This document shows, piece after piece, positions 1-9,860 of a stretch of 64,000 nucleotides of DNA. Position 1 is the stretch's first letter. Each line of letters begins with the position of its first letter. The DNA is from Capitulum mitella (taxonomy: Eukaryota > Arthropoda > Thecostraca > Pollicipedomorpha > Pollicipedidae). A model generated the notes under the pieces. The model was not told where the DNA came from, did not search any database, and saw only the letters and a list, made by a program, of their open reading frames with translations. The translations under genes and the position numbers were made by a program. The DNA lies in NCBI GenBank assembly GCA_030062745.1, contig CP099842.1, forward strand, positions 3,658,001 to 3,722,000, given 5' to 3'.

Positions 1-361
1 TGTAATGCAATTGCCTAGGTCTGAAATTAGAAACAAGCCCATGACCTTTTCGAGATCAAACAAGGTCAATGGCCTAGGATGGCCTTTTTGACCTTAGAAC
101 GTCTCTATACTATTTTTGGCGCTGAACATAATAAAGGAGACGATTTTAAGCCCATTTGACCTTAAATGAGCTGTCTTTAACCATGGAAAATCGACTTATA
201 GTTGTCAAAAACGAAGTTTGGCCTGACCTAGAAGGTCACTGGTTGACCTCACAAAGTCGATTGGAGTACCGTTGAATTTCTTTGGCACAAAGATAGCGAT
301 TGTTTTTTTAACCGTGGCGTTGGCTCAGTTAAGGGGCCTAATAAGGGGGTGCCTATTTATT
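1..361. repeat. AGGTCA-rich repeat, probable right end of a TIR element
   Basis: Seven AGGTCA/TGACCT hexamers lie at about 42, 63, 89, 157, 224, 233 and 244, where far fewer than one is expected by chance. The tract closes with a G-run end, GGGGGTGCC followed by T/A, at about 343-361. That resembles the right end of the TIR element at 14445-15592, so this is probably the right-hand part of a related element cut by the window edge. No coding potential is visible. The family is unknown to me. Confidence 0.4.
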
Positions 362-841
362 TATGTTTTTTGAATTTCATTAGATTCAGCCTACAATTAC
401 TTGTGAAGGGGCGCTTAAACTCGTAACCAGCACTTAACGTTTCATTTGGACATCTTACAGTGCTTTCATTCCCAACACTAAAGACCTGAATTTTTACACT
501 TCGAACAACCACAGTAATAATAGCTTGCCTGCAACTAATGGATCGAACAAAATAAAAGCATAGGTTATCATTCCAAAATGCGAGGATATGCTTCTGCTAT
601 AATGTTCATTTTTAGGCTATCTGTAGTAGGCGATCTCATGGTTCATATCATTTGAACATGCTAGACTTTGTATGGGCTTTTGGAAATGGTTCTCGGGGAC
701 AGGTGCAACTTTACCTAAGCTGTCAGCCCACAATTTACCCTGTCTCAGCAACTAATCCTTTCACAAAGGTTTGATTCAGCCGTCAGTAGTCAAATCGATG
801 GGATTCGACCTTGGACTGCCATGATGCAATTAATGTGAAAG

Positions 842-1110
842 CAGGGAAGTAGCCAAGGGGGGCTATGGGGGTCATGGCCCCCTGAGCCAGGCGGTCTACA
901 TTAGATATATGGCGATTTGGCACGAATACGGAATAGTGATCATATATATGTTGCAAAAACAAACATTACATATGTTCTTGTTGGTTAAATATGATGTCAG
1001 CTACGTAAAACTGTTGCTTTTTTCCTATAAACTTTGTCATATGCCAGTGGTATATGACAAGATTTTGCATTTGGCCCCCCACCCTGAGGAAAATCCTGGC
1101 TATGTGCCTG
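842..1110. mobile_element. Short non-autonomous hAT-type element (MITE) with 8-bp target duplication
   Basis: The 269-bp element begins with CAGGGAAGTAGCCA. Read from its other end it begins with CAGGCACATAGCCA, so the ends are imperfect terminal inverted repeats followed by G-rich, then C-rich, subterminal DNA. It is flanked on both sides by the exact octamer TGTGAAAG (834-841 and 1111-1118). An 8-bp duplication and CAGGG...TAGCCA ends are typical of hAT transposons. It is too short to encode a transposase, so it would have been mobilised in trans. The exact duplication suggests a comparatively recent or well preserved insertion. Confidence 0.85.
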
Positions 1111-1118
1111 TGTGAAAG

Positions 1119-2240
1119 ACAATATTTTTCATGAAATGAGCAGGATTTAATCAATGATTTTTCGCTACAAAGAGTTAATAGTCACAGTTATAATTAGACC
1201 TGTCTTCTCAACGCATGCAATTGATGAAATTATGCCTCAGTTTCCAGCAAAACAGAGTCTCATAAATTGTTTCATGCCTTAATGTAACGTGCGTGCATGG
1301 AAGCATTTCCAAACAATCCGGTTTTCATTTAATGAAACTCAGATGCTGATATTAAGACAATGAACATCAATTAAACTGATAAAACGGCCACAAAATGCAA
1401 GGTGACAAGGTATGGTGCTGACCATCGGCCAGTTAGTGGTTGGGTACACATGCCACAATGGTTTGGAATATAAAATGTTTCCACGTGTGGCCGGAATTGT
1501 CTGTGATGACACATTAAGGCGTTTCATTTCAAAGTTACATTCAAAGACTTTTGGATCATTACTGTGTAGGCATTCCACGTGCCTCACGTTTTGTCATGGT
1601 ACGAAACGCAAATTTACTTAACTCATGACTGCAGTGCACTTTAATGAAATCTTGTAAGCGCAGCCTGCATTTTACAATGGCAAAGGTTACAGTATTAAGA
1701 AATAACATAATTTAGCCAAATGGTTAGACAAATGGTCTGTTTATGTCGGAGTAAGGCTGGAAATGGGAACCTCTGTGTTTTAGAAATAGGCGGCGATTTT
1801 TTTTAGCAATTGCTCGAACTGCGAATGTTGATTGTTGAAGATTTCTAATGTTGTAATCACAAAATTGTCATCTAGCCAACTTTGGTAACGACTCGGCACG
1901 CTGTCTGCGGCATACACATGATTTATTAGGTCACGCCATTCAGCCAGTTAATAGGCAAAATAGCGTGAGGATGTGAGTTAAAACCATCTTGCGCTTGTTA
2001 TTAATGATGTGAGTCGATCTATACAATGACGAGGCTTTAAAGGCGAATGTTCCGTTCAAGGAAATGTTTAGTTTCCGCGAAGATCCTCAGTGTCATCTAA
2101 TCATGTCACAGGATGGCTTACTTGACGTTTTTAGTGATTACTAGTAGCTACTTACATTCGCGTTGAACTGTTCGTTGCGCACCATAATGTCCGCCCAGGG
2201 TGTACAACACATCTCTCAATATTTAAAGCCCCTTCATGCC
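1119..2240. other. Intergenic DNA, no feature recognised
   Basis: Moderately AT-rich unique-looking sequence. Short open frames overlap one another on both strands (for example around 1340-1620), show no recognisable domain and are best explained by chance. I see no RNA gene and no repeat here. Confidence 0.4.
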
Positions 2241-2252
2241 ATCTATTCACAG

Positions 2253-2490
2253 ACCAGGCGCCGGAAACGTTGCTGCGCTTCTTAGAGTCGTCCTCGTTCA
2301 TCACGGAAGAGCCCGACGGTCGGCCAGCCATCCTGCACAGTGGCCGTCAGAGGATTACACCATCTACGTGGAGAACATCCACGTAGTTCGCATAGGCACG
2401 GTACAGAACGCCATCTCACTACAGGTAATCTTGATATTTATATTTAATCTCAGAGGAACTTGTCATCTCCTGAACCTCCGGTTTTTGTAG
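2253..2490 (+). pseudogene. Possible decayed exon of an uncharacterised repeated-family protein
   Basis: The first part, from about 2261, reads PETLLRFLESSSFITEE and then PAILHSG. The second part, in a different frame from about 2344, reads SEDYTIYVENIHVV, then TVQNAISLQ and VILIFIFNL. The composition is protein-like. The order (Pro-rich hydrophobic strand, Gly, Tyr-x-Val-like strand, Ala-rich helix, Phe-x-Phe-Asn) resembles, from memory, the C-terminal region of uncharacterised multi-copy invertebrate and fish proteins. An AG lies at 2251-2252 after a weak pyrimidine tract, and a GT donor-like site at 2425 follows CTACAG. The frame change suggests a relic rather than a working exon, though a spliced reading is not excluded. 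The function is unknown. Confidence 0.3.
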
Positions 2491-2550
2491 AGGCCTTTAT
2501 CATTGGGGTCCTGGCCCATAACAAGTGAACATGGCTGTTAGCAGTATAGG

Positions 2551-4249
2551 TCATTCCACGTCAAGCTACACAAGACACGACTCGACCCCTTTCGATTTTG
2601 GTGACAGTTGGTGCGTTTATAGTACCTATCAGACATGGCCAGCCCTAAAGTTTTAGCCCGGGGTGACTTCTGAGGTTAAAGTTGCAGGTCATGAGAGATC
2701 GCCGGTTTCGACAGACATTGCATGATTCAGATGACCAAAATTCGGTGATATATTATCACGCTAAGGTTCGATTAGCGCCATTCGAAGGAAAAATGTTCCG
2801 CCTTTTATACATGAGTTCATTCGGTCAGTGACATCATGGAGGCCTTTGATCTAACTATGCCACATTAAACTTTTCGGTGTTAACCATGTTTGCTCACCGT
2901 GATCTTCGCAAAAACGCAGCATAGTTTGTCTCCCGAGTATCTGCAACAAGCGTGGAAAAAAATTCTGGGCGACCTGAAAGTTTTTCAGATGTCTCGACTT
3001 TGGTGCTGCCCAGTGGCACTTGAGAAATGTACCCTGAGGATATTTGACGATTATTAATTGATTTCGTGTTTTTCGTTTGCTCGATTGTTCTACAATTGGT
3101 GTGCACAGTGTCTTGCGCGCCTGCTACATATCAATTTAGATTCAAATTGTTTGGCACAAAAGGTAAAGGTGATGGCACCCCAGCATCAATCGACCTCTGC
3201 CATCCAGATTTGACACCCGTTCTTCACGTATGTACGAAAGTAAGTCTATCGGGTGTTCTTAGACCTTAAAACCAACCGAGATTATCTTGGCCGAGCATCG
3301 GGGCCTTTTGAACGTCAGCGGAGGTTGTTAACCTCGACTGATCTTGGATACCTGTTGGCCTCGGACCATTCATATCTTATTTAGGGCACTGATTCCGAAT
3401 TTCACATATATTGTTCACGTATCGGAATTCGTTGCACAACCTACAGTACATGTTTTCTGACCTGATGTTTATTCTTTAATACCTAAAGCAATGATACATA
3501 TTTAAGCCCCTGTCACCCTCAAAAATAACTCCGGCAATTGAACAGGCCAGATCAGGTTAGAACACATAACAGCCCAGAATGACATATACGCCAACGGCCT
3601 CTAGCGGACATGAAATGAACATAAATGACTCGATGTGTGCAAAAATGGTAGTAAAATTTGAAATCAGCGCCCGAAAACTTTATAACAGATCCGAGGTCAA
3701 AATACGTCATCGAATGTAAACCGATGTTAATGACCTTGACTGACCTTCCAAAGACCCCGACGCACGGCACGACGCGACTGTTGACTTTAGGACACCCGAT
3801 AAACTCACTGCCGTGCAAATGTAAGAAACAGGTATGTCAGATCTGAATGGCAGGGGCCCATTGATGACGGTGTGCCATGACAAGCATGGTTAACTGGCCA
3901 GCATCCAAACCTGGATAAAACCGGAGATGTTTCACGAGACCTAGTGGGATCAGATGTCGTCCCGAGGTCACCGACAAAATGGGTTTATTTACGAAAGCTG
4001 GAACATTTACCTTCCGGGCTGCGCTAGTGCACCTTTCTGTGGCATTCCATCACTTCGTTACGGGCATTTGAATTGTGCAGTGTCTGTAAAAATCGGTGAT
4101 CTTCCGTTGTCTCTAACTTTGGCTTCAGAGGTCACTCAGGGCTAAGAGTGGATGGCTGACCATTTCTTGATAGATTCTATGAGCGTACCAAATTTCATCA
4201 AAATCGAAAGGGGTCAGGTCGTATTTTGTGCGATTTGACGTGGAATGGT
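2551..4249. mobile_element. 1.7-kb foldback element with very long terminal inverted repeats
   Basis: The left end (TCATTCCACGTCAA at about 2551) is mirrored by TTGACGTGGAATG ending near 4249. Similarity between the left arm and the reverse complement of the right arm continues inward almost to the centre near 3480. Matching blocks include CCCCTTTCGATTTTG (2579-2593 against the mirrored right end), AAATGTTCC, GTTAACCATG and TATCGGGTG. The left arm carries about 260 bp (roughly 2905-3170) that the right arm lacks, perhaps a secondary insertion. There is no transposase frame. The arms have diverged, so the element is old. The superfamily is unknown to me, and no clear target-site duplication was found. 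Confidence 0.7.
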
Positions 4250-4600
4250 CGCAGTGCGAAAGTGTCTATTAAAGTCAATCTGCGCCTGGCCAGAGACGTG
4301 CCATTGCGAGAAATGTGTTAAGAAGAGGTGCAAGATGTTGGTACCTCGGTATACCGGCAGCCGGTGCTGGAATGAATATTGCGGTACTAGAGTGGTGGCC
4401 GAACTGCCAATGCCGGTACGTTATGTGTGAACGACGTGCGCGTTTAACGCACCGGCATTGCCAGCCCAGACACCGCTCCAATATCGCAGCATCTATTTCA
4501 GTACCGACTGCCCGTACACTGCAGGAGGCTGCCGGTATACCGTGGTGCCAAAATATTGCATTTCTGATGTTCAGTGACGAAGAAGACTCTTTTCTATTAA

Positions 4601-5250
4601 GTGGCTTTGCGACTGCCTTCGTACATAACTATAGAAATACGGACTGGTAAGCGGACGGAGTGAAGGAGGGGGTCAGGTCAAATCCTCTAATTGGCCGGCG
4701 ACCGCTGTCCCCTGTGTAACTGGCCCCAGATCCTTTGAGCTTGAAGACACTGGTTCTGGAGAGCCTAGAAGCTCCCTTCCGGGGCGCGGTGCCTCCTCAT
4801 CCTCGGACTAGTGGGTCCTGCTGCAACCGCCAGTTGGCCGCCGACCGCCCTTCCTTTTCCCCTGGCTACCGGTTTCTTCCATATGGAAGACGGCGGGTTT
4901 TTCATATCTAAGGTCGCCATTTTACCATCCTTGTAAGATCTTTGCAAAACGGCAAGCTTCGCTATTGAAAACTCAACGAATACTCCATATTAGAGAACCT
5001 GGGGGCCGCGGCAGAAGAGAGGGCAGTCGCCGGCCAACTGACACCTGCAGCAACCCCCACCTGTTCACGGATGAAGAGATATTGCAACCCGCGGAGAGAA
5101 ACACCAGACCCTCCAGACCTAACGTCTTCAAACTCGAAGAAGCTGGGGCAGAGCGGTCGCCGGCCAGCTGGAGGGTATAGGAACCTTTTCCCCCACCCCT
5201 GCCACAACGTTTTTCTACATCCATTGACGAAGCCAGTCGCAAACGCAGGC
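4601..5250. repeat. 650-bp imperfect foldback (two inverted copies of one sequence)
   Basis: The left arm, reverse-complemented, aligns with the right arm almost from end to end around a centre near 4925-4935. Examples are GAAGGCAGTCGCAAAGC against GAAGCCAGTCGCAAACG (outer), GGTCGCCGGCCA in both arms, and TTCCATATGGAAGAAACC against CTCCATATTAGAGAACC (inner). Each arm is about 300 bp with almost no loop. It may be a small foldback transposon or an inverted duplication. A transcript across it would form a long hairpin. No conserved protein is evident. Confidence 0.65.
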
Positions 5251-5370
5251 AAACGCGTAATAATATTAAAACAGTGTAGTAAAAATAGCAATGTATACCG
5301 TCACGCACAAGGCTGTGTGTCCGCACCTGCTGTAATAAAAAGCTGTATCGAAACACGTTTTTTCCGGTAG

Positions 5371-5400
5371 GCATGCATGCATTATTTAATGCATGCATGC
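5371..5400. repeat. Near-perfect 30-bp palindrome built of GCAT units
   Basis: GCATGCATGCATTA (5371-5384) and its exact reverse complement TAATGCATGCATGC (5387-5400) are separated by two bases. It could extrude as a cruciform or mark the edge of a repeat. It is followed by purine-rich DNA with two loose copies of a unit of about 42 bp (5429-5518). Confidence 0.8.
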
Positions 5401-5584
5401 ATTATTGAAGGGGCTTAAAAGTAAAAGGAGAGTATATGATGAATATCCAAGGAGTATGGGATAAAGAGGAGAGTGTTTGAAGAGTATTCAGGGAGTGATA
5501 TATGGTTAAATGAAGAGTGGCGGTACTTTGGGTGTATCTAAGGTAGTAAATGGCGTATAAGTCGTTAAGTAAGTCCTTTTCCAT

Positions 5585-5725
5585 TTCTCTATTTTTTTTT
5601 TTTTTTACTTTTTTATTTTAAGTATTATATCTGATCTTTTTGCTTGTTTTATTTTATTTATATGCTTTGTCATGAGATATTTATATTTTATTTTATTTAC
5701 ATTTTATTATATCTTCTAACTAAAG
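5585..5725. repeat. AT-rich, T-tract island
   Basis: A run of about 16 T (near 5591-5606) is followed by about 110 bp of T-rich sequence with repeated TTTTATTT and TTTAT words. This simple low-complexity DNA has no coding signal and contrasts sharply with the CpG-rich block that starts 400 bp downstream. Confidence 0.7.
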
Positions 5726-6109
5726 AGTATCTTCATGTTACAAAAGAATACAAAAATGGTTGTTTTGAACGCATATCTCAAATTACTCTTGAGCAGAGCA
5801 AAAAAGTTCTTCAATGCGTGTGGATACATTGAGTGTTCAGTGGCTGTGATGATGACTCCATCTGCATCCCTCTTTTAAATCAGGCTTTTGCAGGAAGCCA
5901 ACGCTTTGTCCGCTGTCGACTCCGTGTTTTTCTCCGAACACTTTGATGACGTATCTTGTACAACTTTGTCGAGATACAACAAGGAAACTTAAATGATTCA
6001 TAACGTTGCCACATTTATACCACAGCAATCACAAAGTCGGCACAACATTCATAAAACGAAGCGGAAGATGAAAATGCAACGAAAAACAGAAAGACATCGA
6101 CACTGGAGT

Positions 6110-6560
6110 TGTGTGCTGCGCGCTAAATCTCCGCCGTTCCGTTTGACCGCAGTGATTCGGGGCTGGCCCTGCAGTTTCGTCCTCCGGTGCTCGATCAATC
6201 CGGCCACAGTTCTCCCGGCGCGAAGCGATCGCCGCGAAAAAGCGCCGAGCGCCACTCAATGGCCGCGGAGCGGCGTTTTTCCGCGACCGCGGCGCGAACG
6301 TCCCACCGACCGAGCTGCGAAATGACGCAGGTTCAAGGTCGGCGCGCCGCCGACGCCGCAGCGCGCCGCTGAAGCCGCAGCAGGCGCCGCTCGGCCGTTT
6401 CGATCGATGCCGGATTCGGTGCGGAGTGCCGGCCCCCTCCCCGGTCCCGGCGGAGGGGACAGTTCGCCGGCGACGCCGAGTGGGGTTCGACGCACGCCAG
6501 TGGGCCCCACGTGCGGCGGCGGTCAGCACGTGTGCCGGTGGGAATTACTGCGGACGTGGG
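6110..6560. other. CpG-rich island 1
   Basis: Dense CpG sequence. Open frames on both strands are arginine-, alanine- and proline-rich, as expected from composition. No recognisable protein is present. It could be a promoter or enhancer island, but no initiator, TATA box or exon could be fixed. The flanking 5730-6100 and 6560-7150 hold nothing I recognise. Confidence 0.5.
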
Positions 6561-7159
6561 CTCCCGTGCCTCCGTGGATTTACTACGTAAGAGGACCCAG
6601 CTTGCATGAGCGGATCCGACGTGTGTCTGTGAACCTCACGTGCGTCAGCGGCACGACGTAGTTCAAGGAAATTCGCGCACGTTGGCGGTTCCAGTGCACA
6701 TCGGACCACTCTTTTGAGCGTCGCAAAACACTGTAAAGAGACAGCGGGTGGTCTCGTCAGGTAGTAGAACGTCCTTGGAATTCTCACTGCACACCCTCGC
6801 GTGGAAGTTTTGTTGGAAATGTGTCGGGTTAATGGCTGCGTGAGCTGAGATACAATCATCAGTGTCAGCCGTCTGTATAGCGCCGCCCGCTAGTGGTACA
6901 GGCTAACTTCGCGTAACTAAGTGGTAAGTAAAGCTCTACACGTGTCTGCAAACGTTATGCGGTTTACCCTCCAGTTTTAAAATTCCTTCGTAGTCACTGC
7001 ATGCTCTTGCTGTTTAAAAATATCTCAACGTTGTAGTGCCTGCCGTAACACCGTTGCCGGTTTGCTCACACAGCTTTCTACGGCGCATTAGACGACCACC
7101 GATGTCAAAATGGGGACTTCATTTCAGACTGTTTGGTTACTGTTATTAAAGTCGCATTT

Positions 7160-7690
7160 CTATAATAATCGTGGTAAATCGTGGAATTTCGTATGGCAAA
7201 AGATTGTGTGACAGAGATCGTAAGCAAAAGATCGTATGGCAAAAGATCGTACGTGATTAAGATTGTGAAGACAAAAAATCGTACTGGCAAAAGTCAGCTT
7301 GTCGTAGGTATAGCAATTGGTTCGCCGTAAATATAGTAATCGGTTTGCCGTAGGCGCAGTAATCGGTTTGCCGTGGGCGTGACGGTATGCCTGCGGTCTA
7401 GCACTACCGATCACTTGATCGATTTGCAGCAAAAGTTAGGTTTAGCTAGGTTAGGGTACGTTAGGCTAAGTTAGATTGGGTCACTTTAGGTATTGTGATC
7501 TTATAAGCACCTTTGCCTGACGATCTTTCGCAAATCATCTTTAGCCATACGATTTTTTATGCCATATGATCTCTTTCTTACTTTCTTTTGCTTGCGAAAT
7601 CCTTCCAAACGATCCTCTTCCATGCGATATTTTGTCTAGTAATCCATAATCGTGCCCTTCTAGCATATAATCAATCGAATAATCGCACAC
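7160..7690. mobile_element. Foldback-like element with short subterminal repeats and a TTAGG-like core
   Basis: On the left are diverged tandem copies of a unit of about 15 bp, GCAAAAGATCGTATG (about 7190-7285), followed by three copies of a TAATCGGTTYGCCGT-like unit (about 7315-7375). On the right, from 7515 to about 7650, the same kind of unit appears in reverse orientation (ACGATCTTTCGCAAATC, CCATACGATTTTTTATGCC). Between them, at 7436-7495, is a degenerate run of TTAGG/TTAG words. Inverted arrays of short subterminal repeats are typical of foldback-type DNA elements. There is no coding region. Confidence 0.5.
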
Positions 7691-7991
7691 ATTGATCACA
7701 TAGCTACTTTATACATAAAAGAAACAGCAACACGAGTCTGAGCATGAAGAACACGATAGCAACATATCGTTCCGAAATGGCAGACTGCCAACGGAAAAGA
7801 AGATTTCTGAGTAAGACAGAATCCCCCTGTTTTCATATTTTTTTCCCAGACAGATCTTGCCGTGCGTCACCGAGCACTTGGGCGAGTTGAAGCTTGGTCG
7901 TTGCAAAGTGCATTTTTCTAAATGATGCACTTTAAGAACGGTTTACACTTTGCATCCCATGGTCTCAGGTCTGAATTAATAACGCCAATTT

Positions 7992-8069
7992 CCTTTCCAG
8001 TTTAGTTGTATCGCATTCCTTTGCAGTTTAGTTCTAATGTATTTCTTTGCAGTTTAGCTGTATTGCATT
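7992..8069. repeat. 26-bp tandem repeat, three copies
   Basis: Three adjacent 26-bp units, 7992-8017, 8018-8043 and 8044-8069, share the core CTTTGCAGTTTAGTTGTA with a few substitutions. It is a small minisatellite next to the foldback-like element and is non-coding. Confidence 0.85.
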
Positions 8070-9555
8070 GACGATCGTACGATTATCCATCGAGTACAAT
8101 GGCTATTGCGCACAGAGTCAGACGGTACATAGGTAAAAGAAGCATAGTTAAGACACACGCCAATCACACAAGCACGCAACAGACACACTCCCATTCCAAG
8201 ATGTATGGTCCCTCATTCGCGTTTTTAGAGTATGAACGAAGCTCTGCTAATGCTTCTCCTATATGTGTGGAGGAAGCTGGCTGTAGGGGGACGGTGCTCT
8301 CGAACTGAAGCACCTTTTGCCGGCTTCAGTTTTTGAGCAGGGGACACGAAGCAGCCCGTCTTGCTTTGCGCTTCGCTCACACGTTGCACCGTTCAGTTGA
8401 AAAACGGCAGCCAGTTATGAAGTTTCCCTGGTTGCTTGAGCACTTTGTACGTCAAGCTCAGCGTGCACAAGTCCGCCAGTTGCTGGGATTGTGGCCAGCC
8501 CAGCCTCTCTCGCATGTCAGACATGTGGTCGAATTTGCGTCGGTGGAATATAACCCGGGCTCGAAAATTAAGGGTTTTTTTTTAATTTTGGTCATGTTCT
8601 TTTTTGTTCCATTCCCATGTACCGACAAGCAACATCTGACCTGCGAGACGAGAGCAGTGATAAGTGTAGTGAGAACACATTAGGCCAATGGTGCCACACG
8701 TGCGAAGGCCGAACAGCGTGCCCATGCAATAGTATTCCAGAGAATAATATTCCAGAGAACACTGTCCGATCAGCCGCTAAGCATACCACTTCTTTCTCGT
8801 CGAGAGAATTCCAAGGAAAGACCTGATGGTGGATACATATTTACGTCATCATTCGTGCCCAGTTGCTCGCTTGGAGGCGCCTCCATCAAAACACACATTT
8901 GGGACTGTGTTGTTTTTTCTCAGACAATGCATCGTTCTTTTGGACAATTTTCGGGTAGCTTTTTGAAATTGGAGCACTTGAGACGTGGCGTTGCATCAGT
9001 GCATGACAAGGAGAAAAAAGGGTATTTTTAACATGCATGTGAAAACAGCTCGATGGCACCGCAAGACAGCCAGGACTGAGAACCGGCCTACCGTTGGAAC
9101 TGTGTAAATATCGATGTGTCAGTGCAGTTTAGAGGTGGTGGAGTCAGGCCAAAGAAATGTGTGCGATGATACTTTAAACAACAGGAAACCACACTGGCAT
9201 TCATTCATCTATCACAAATGTACTCAGAAAACGTCAGTTATGTTTTTGAAGCCTAAGTCTGATATTCCCTGACACGACACTATCGCTCCACGTTTCGTTA
9301 CAGTGCAGCAGCGAAGACAGTAGCTTCTTTTCTGAATGGGAACGATTAATCACAACTTCTGTACGTCAGGGCTTCTTGAAGCAGTGTGGGGACCCGATGG
9401 GTTCCGACAATCCTTAACTAAAAAGCTGAAAACGATAAAACGGTAGAGGTCCATCTAGACCGCTCAGATGCTGCCTGCCTCACTAGGGCCTCCCAGATAC
9501 TGGAGAAATTCAGAAGCCAACATTGGCTGAAAGCCTATCAAAAGCGGGGGATTCC
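8070..9555. other. Intergenic DNA, no gene recognised
   Basis: Mixed-composition sequence. It holds a 9-bp stem hairpin (AACTGAAGC...GCTTCAGTT, 8308-8335), a short T run near 8574-8583 and a duplicated TATTCCAGAGAA motif at about 8732-8760. Short open frames show no domain. I see no RNA gene. Confidence 0.4.
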
Positions 9556-9559
9556 GAAA

Positions 9560-9860
9560 TCATACAGGAGGGATCCCTCGGATATTCTCACCCAGGAGAG
9601 ACTCGTAAGACTCAGAGGTAGAAGATCTATAAGGTTTGTATCTTTTAATATATTGCATTGCTGAGCTGAGCATTGCTGTTGCAATTAGCCAAAGAAGAAT
9701 CATTAAGCTCGTAATATAACAAAAAACGAAAAGGAATTGACTCACTCCATAGGCCACGGGCCTTCCTCAGATTTGTTTCTTTCAAAAATGTTTTCGCCAA
9801 ACATTTTTTAACTAGGCCTGAGGGATTCCCATGGCCGAAATATAGCATCAATTAATTTGT
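9560..9860 (-). mobile_element. Possible 3' end of a Penelope-like element
   Basis: Read on the minus strand, the segment carries CTGAGGAAGGCCCGTGGCC and then T-rich DNA with a GAGC..TAATG block. The same order (TGAGGAAGGCC..., T-rich, GAGCATTA) follows the endonuclease frame in the Penelope-like copies at 49905-51445. GGCC-CGT-GGCC forms a small hairpin. No coding part of the element remains, so the assignment depends on this 3'-end similarity alone. Confidence 0.3.

Noticed and set aside
7436-7495. Telomeric TTAGG array
   Set aside because: The words are degenerate and short and sit between inverted repeats, so this is not a telomere or a fused chromosome end.
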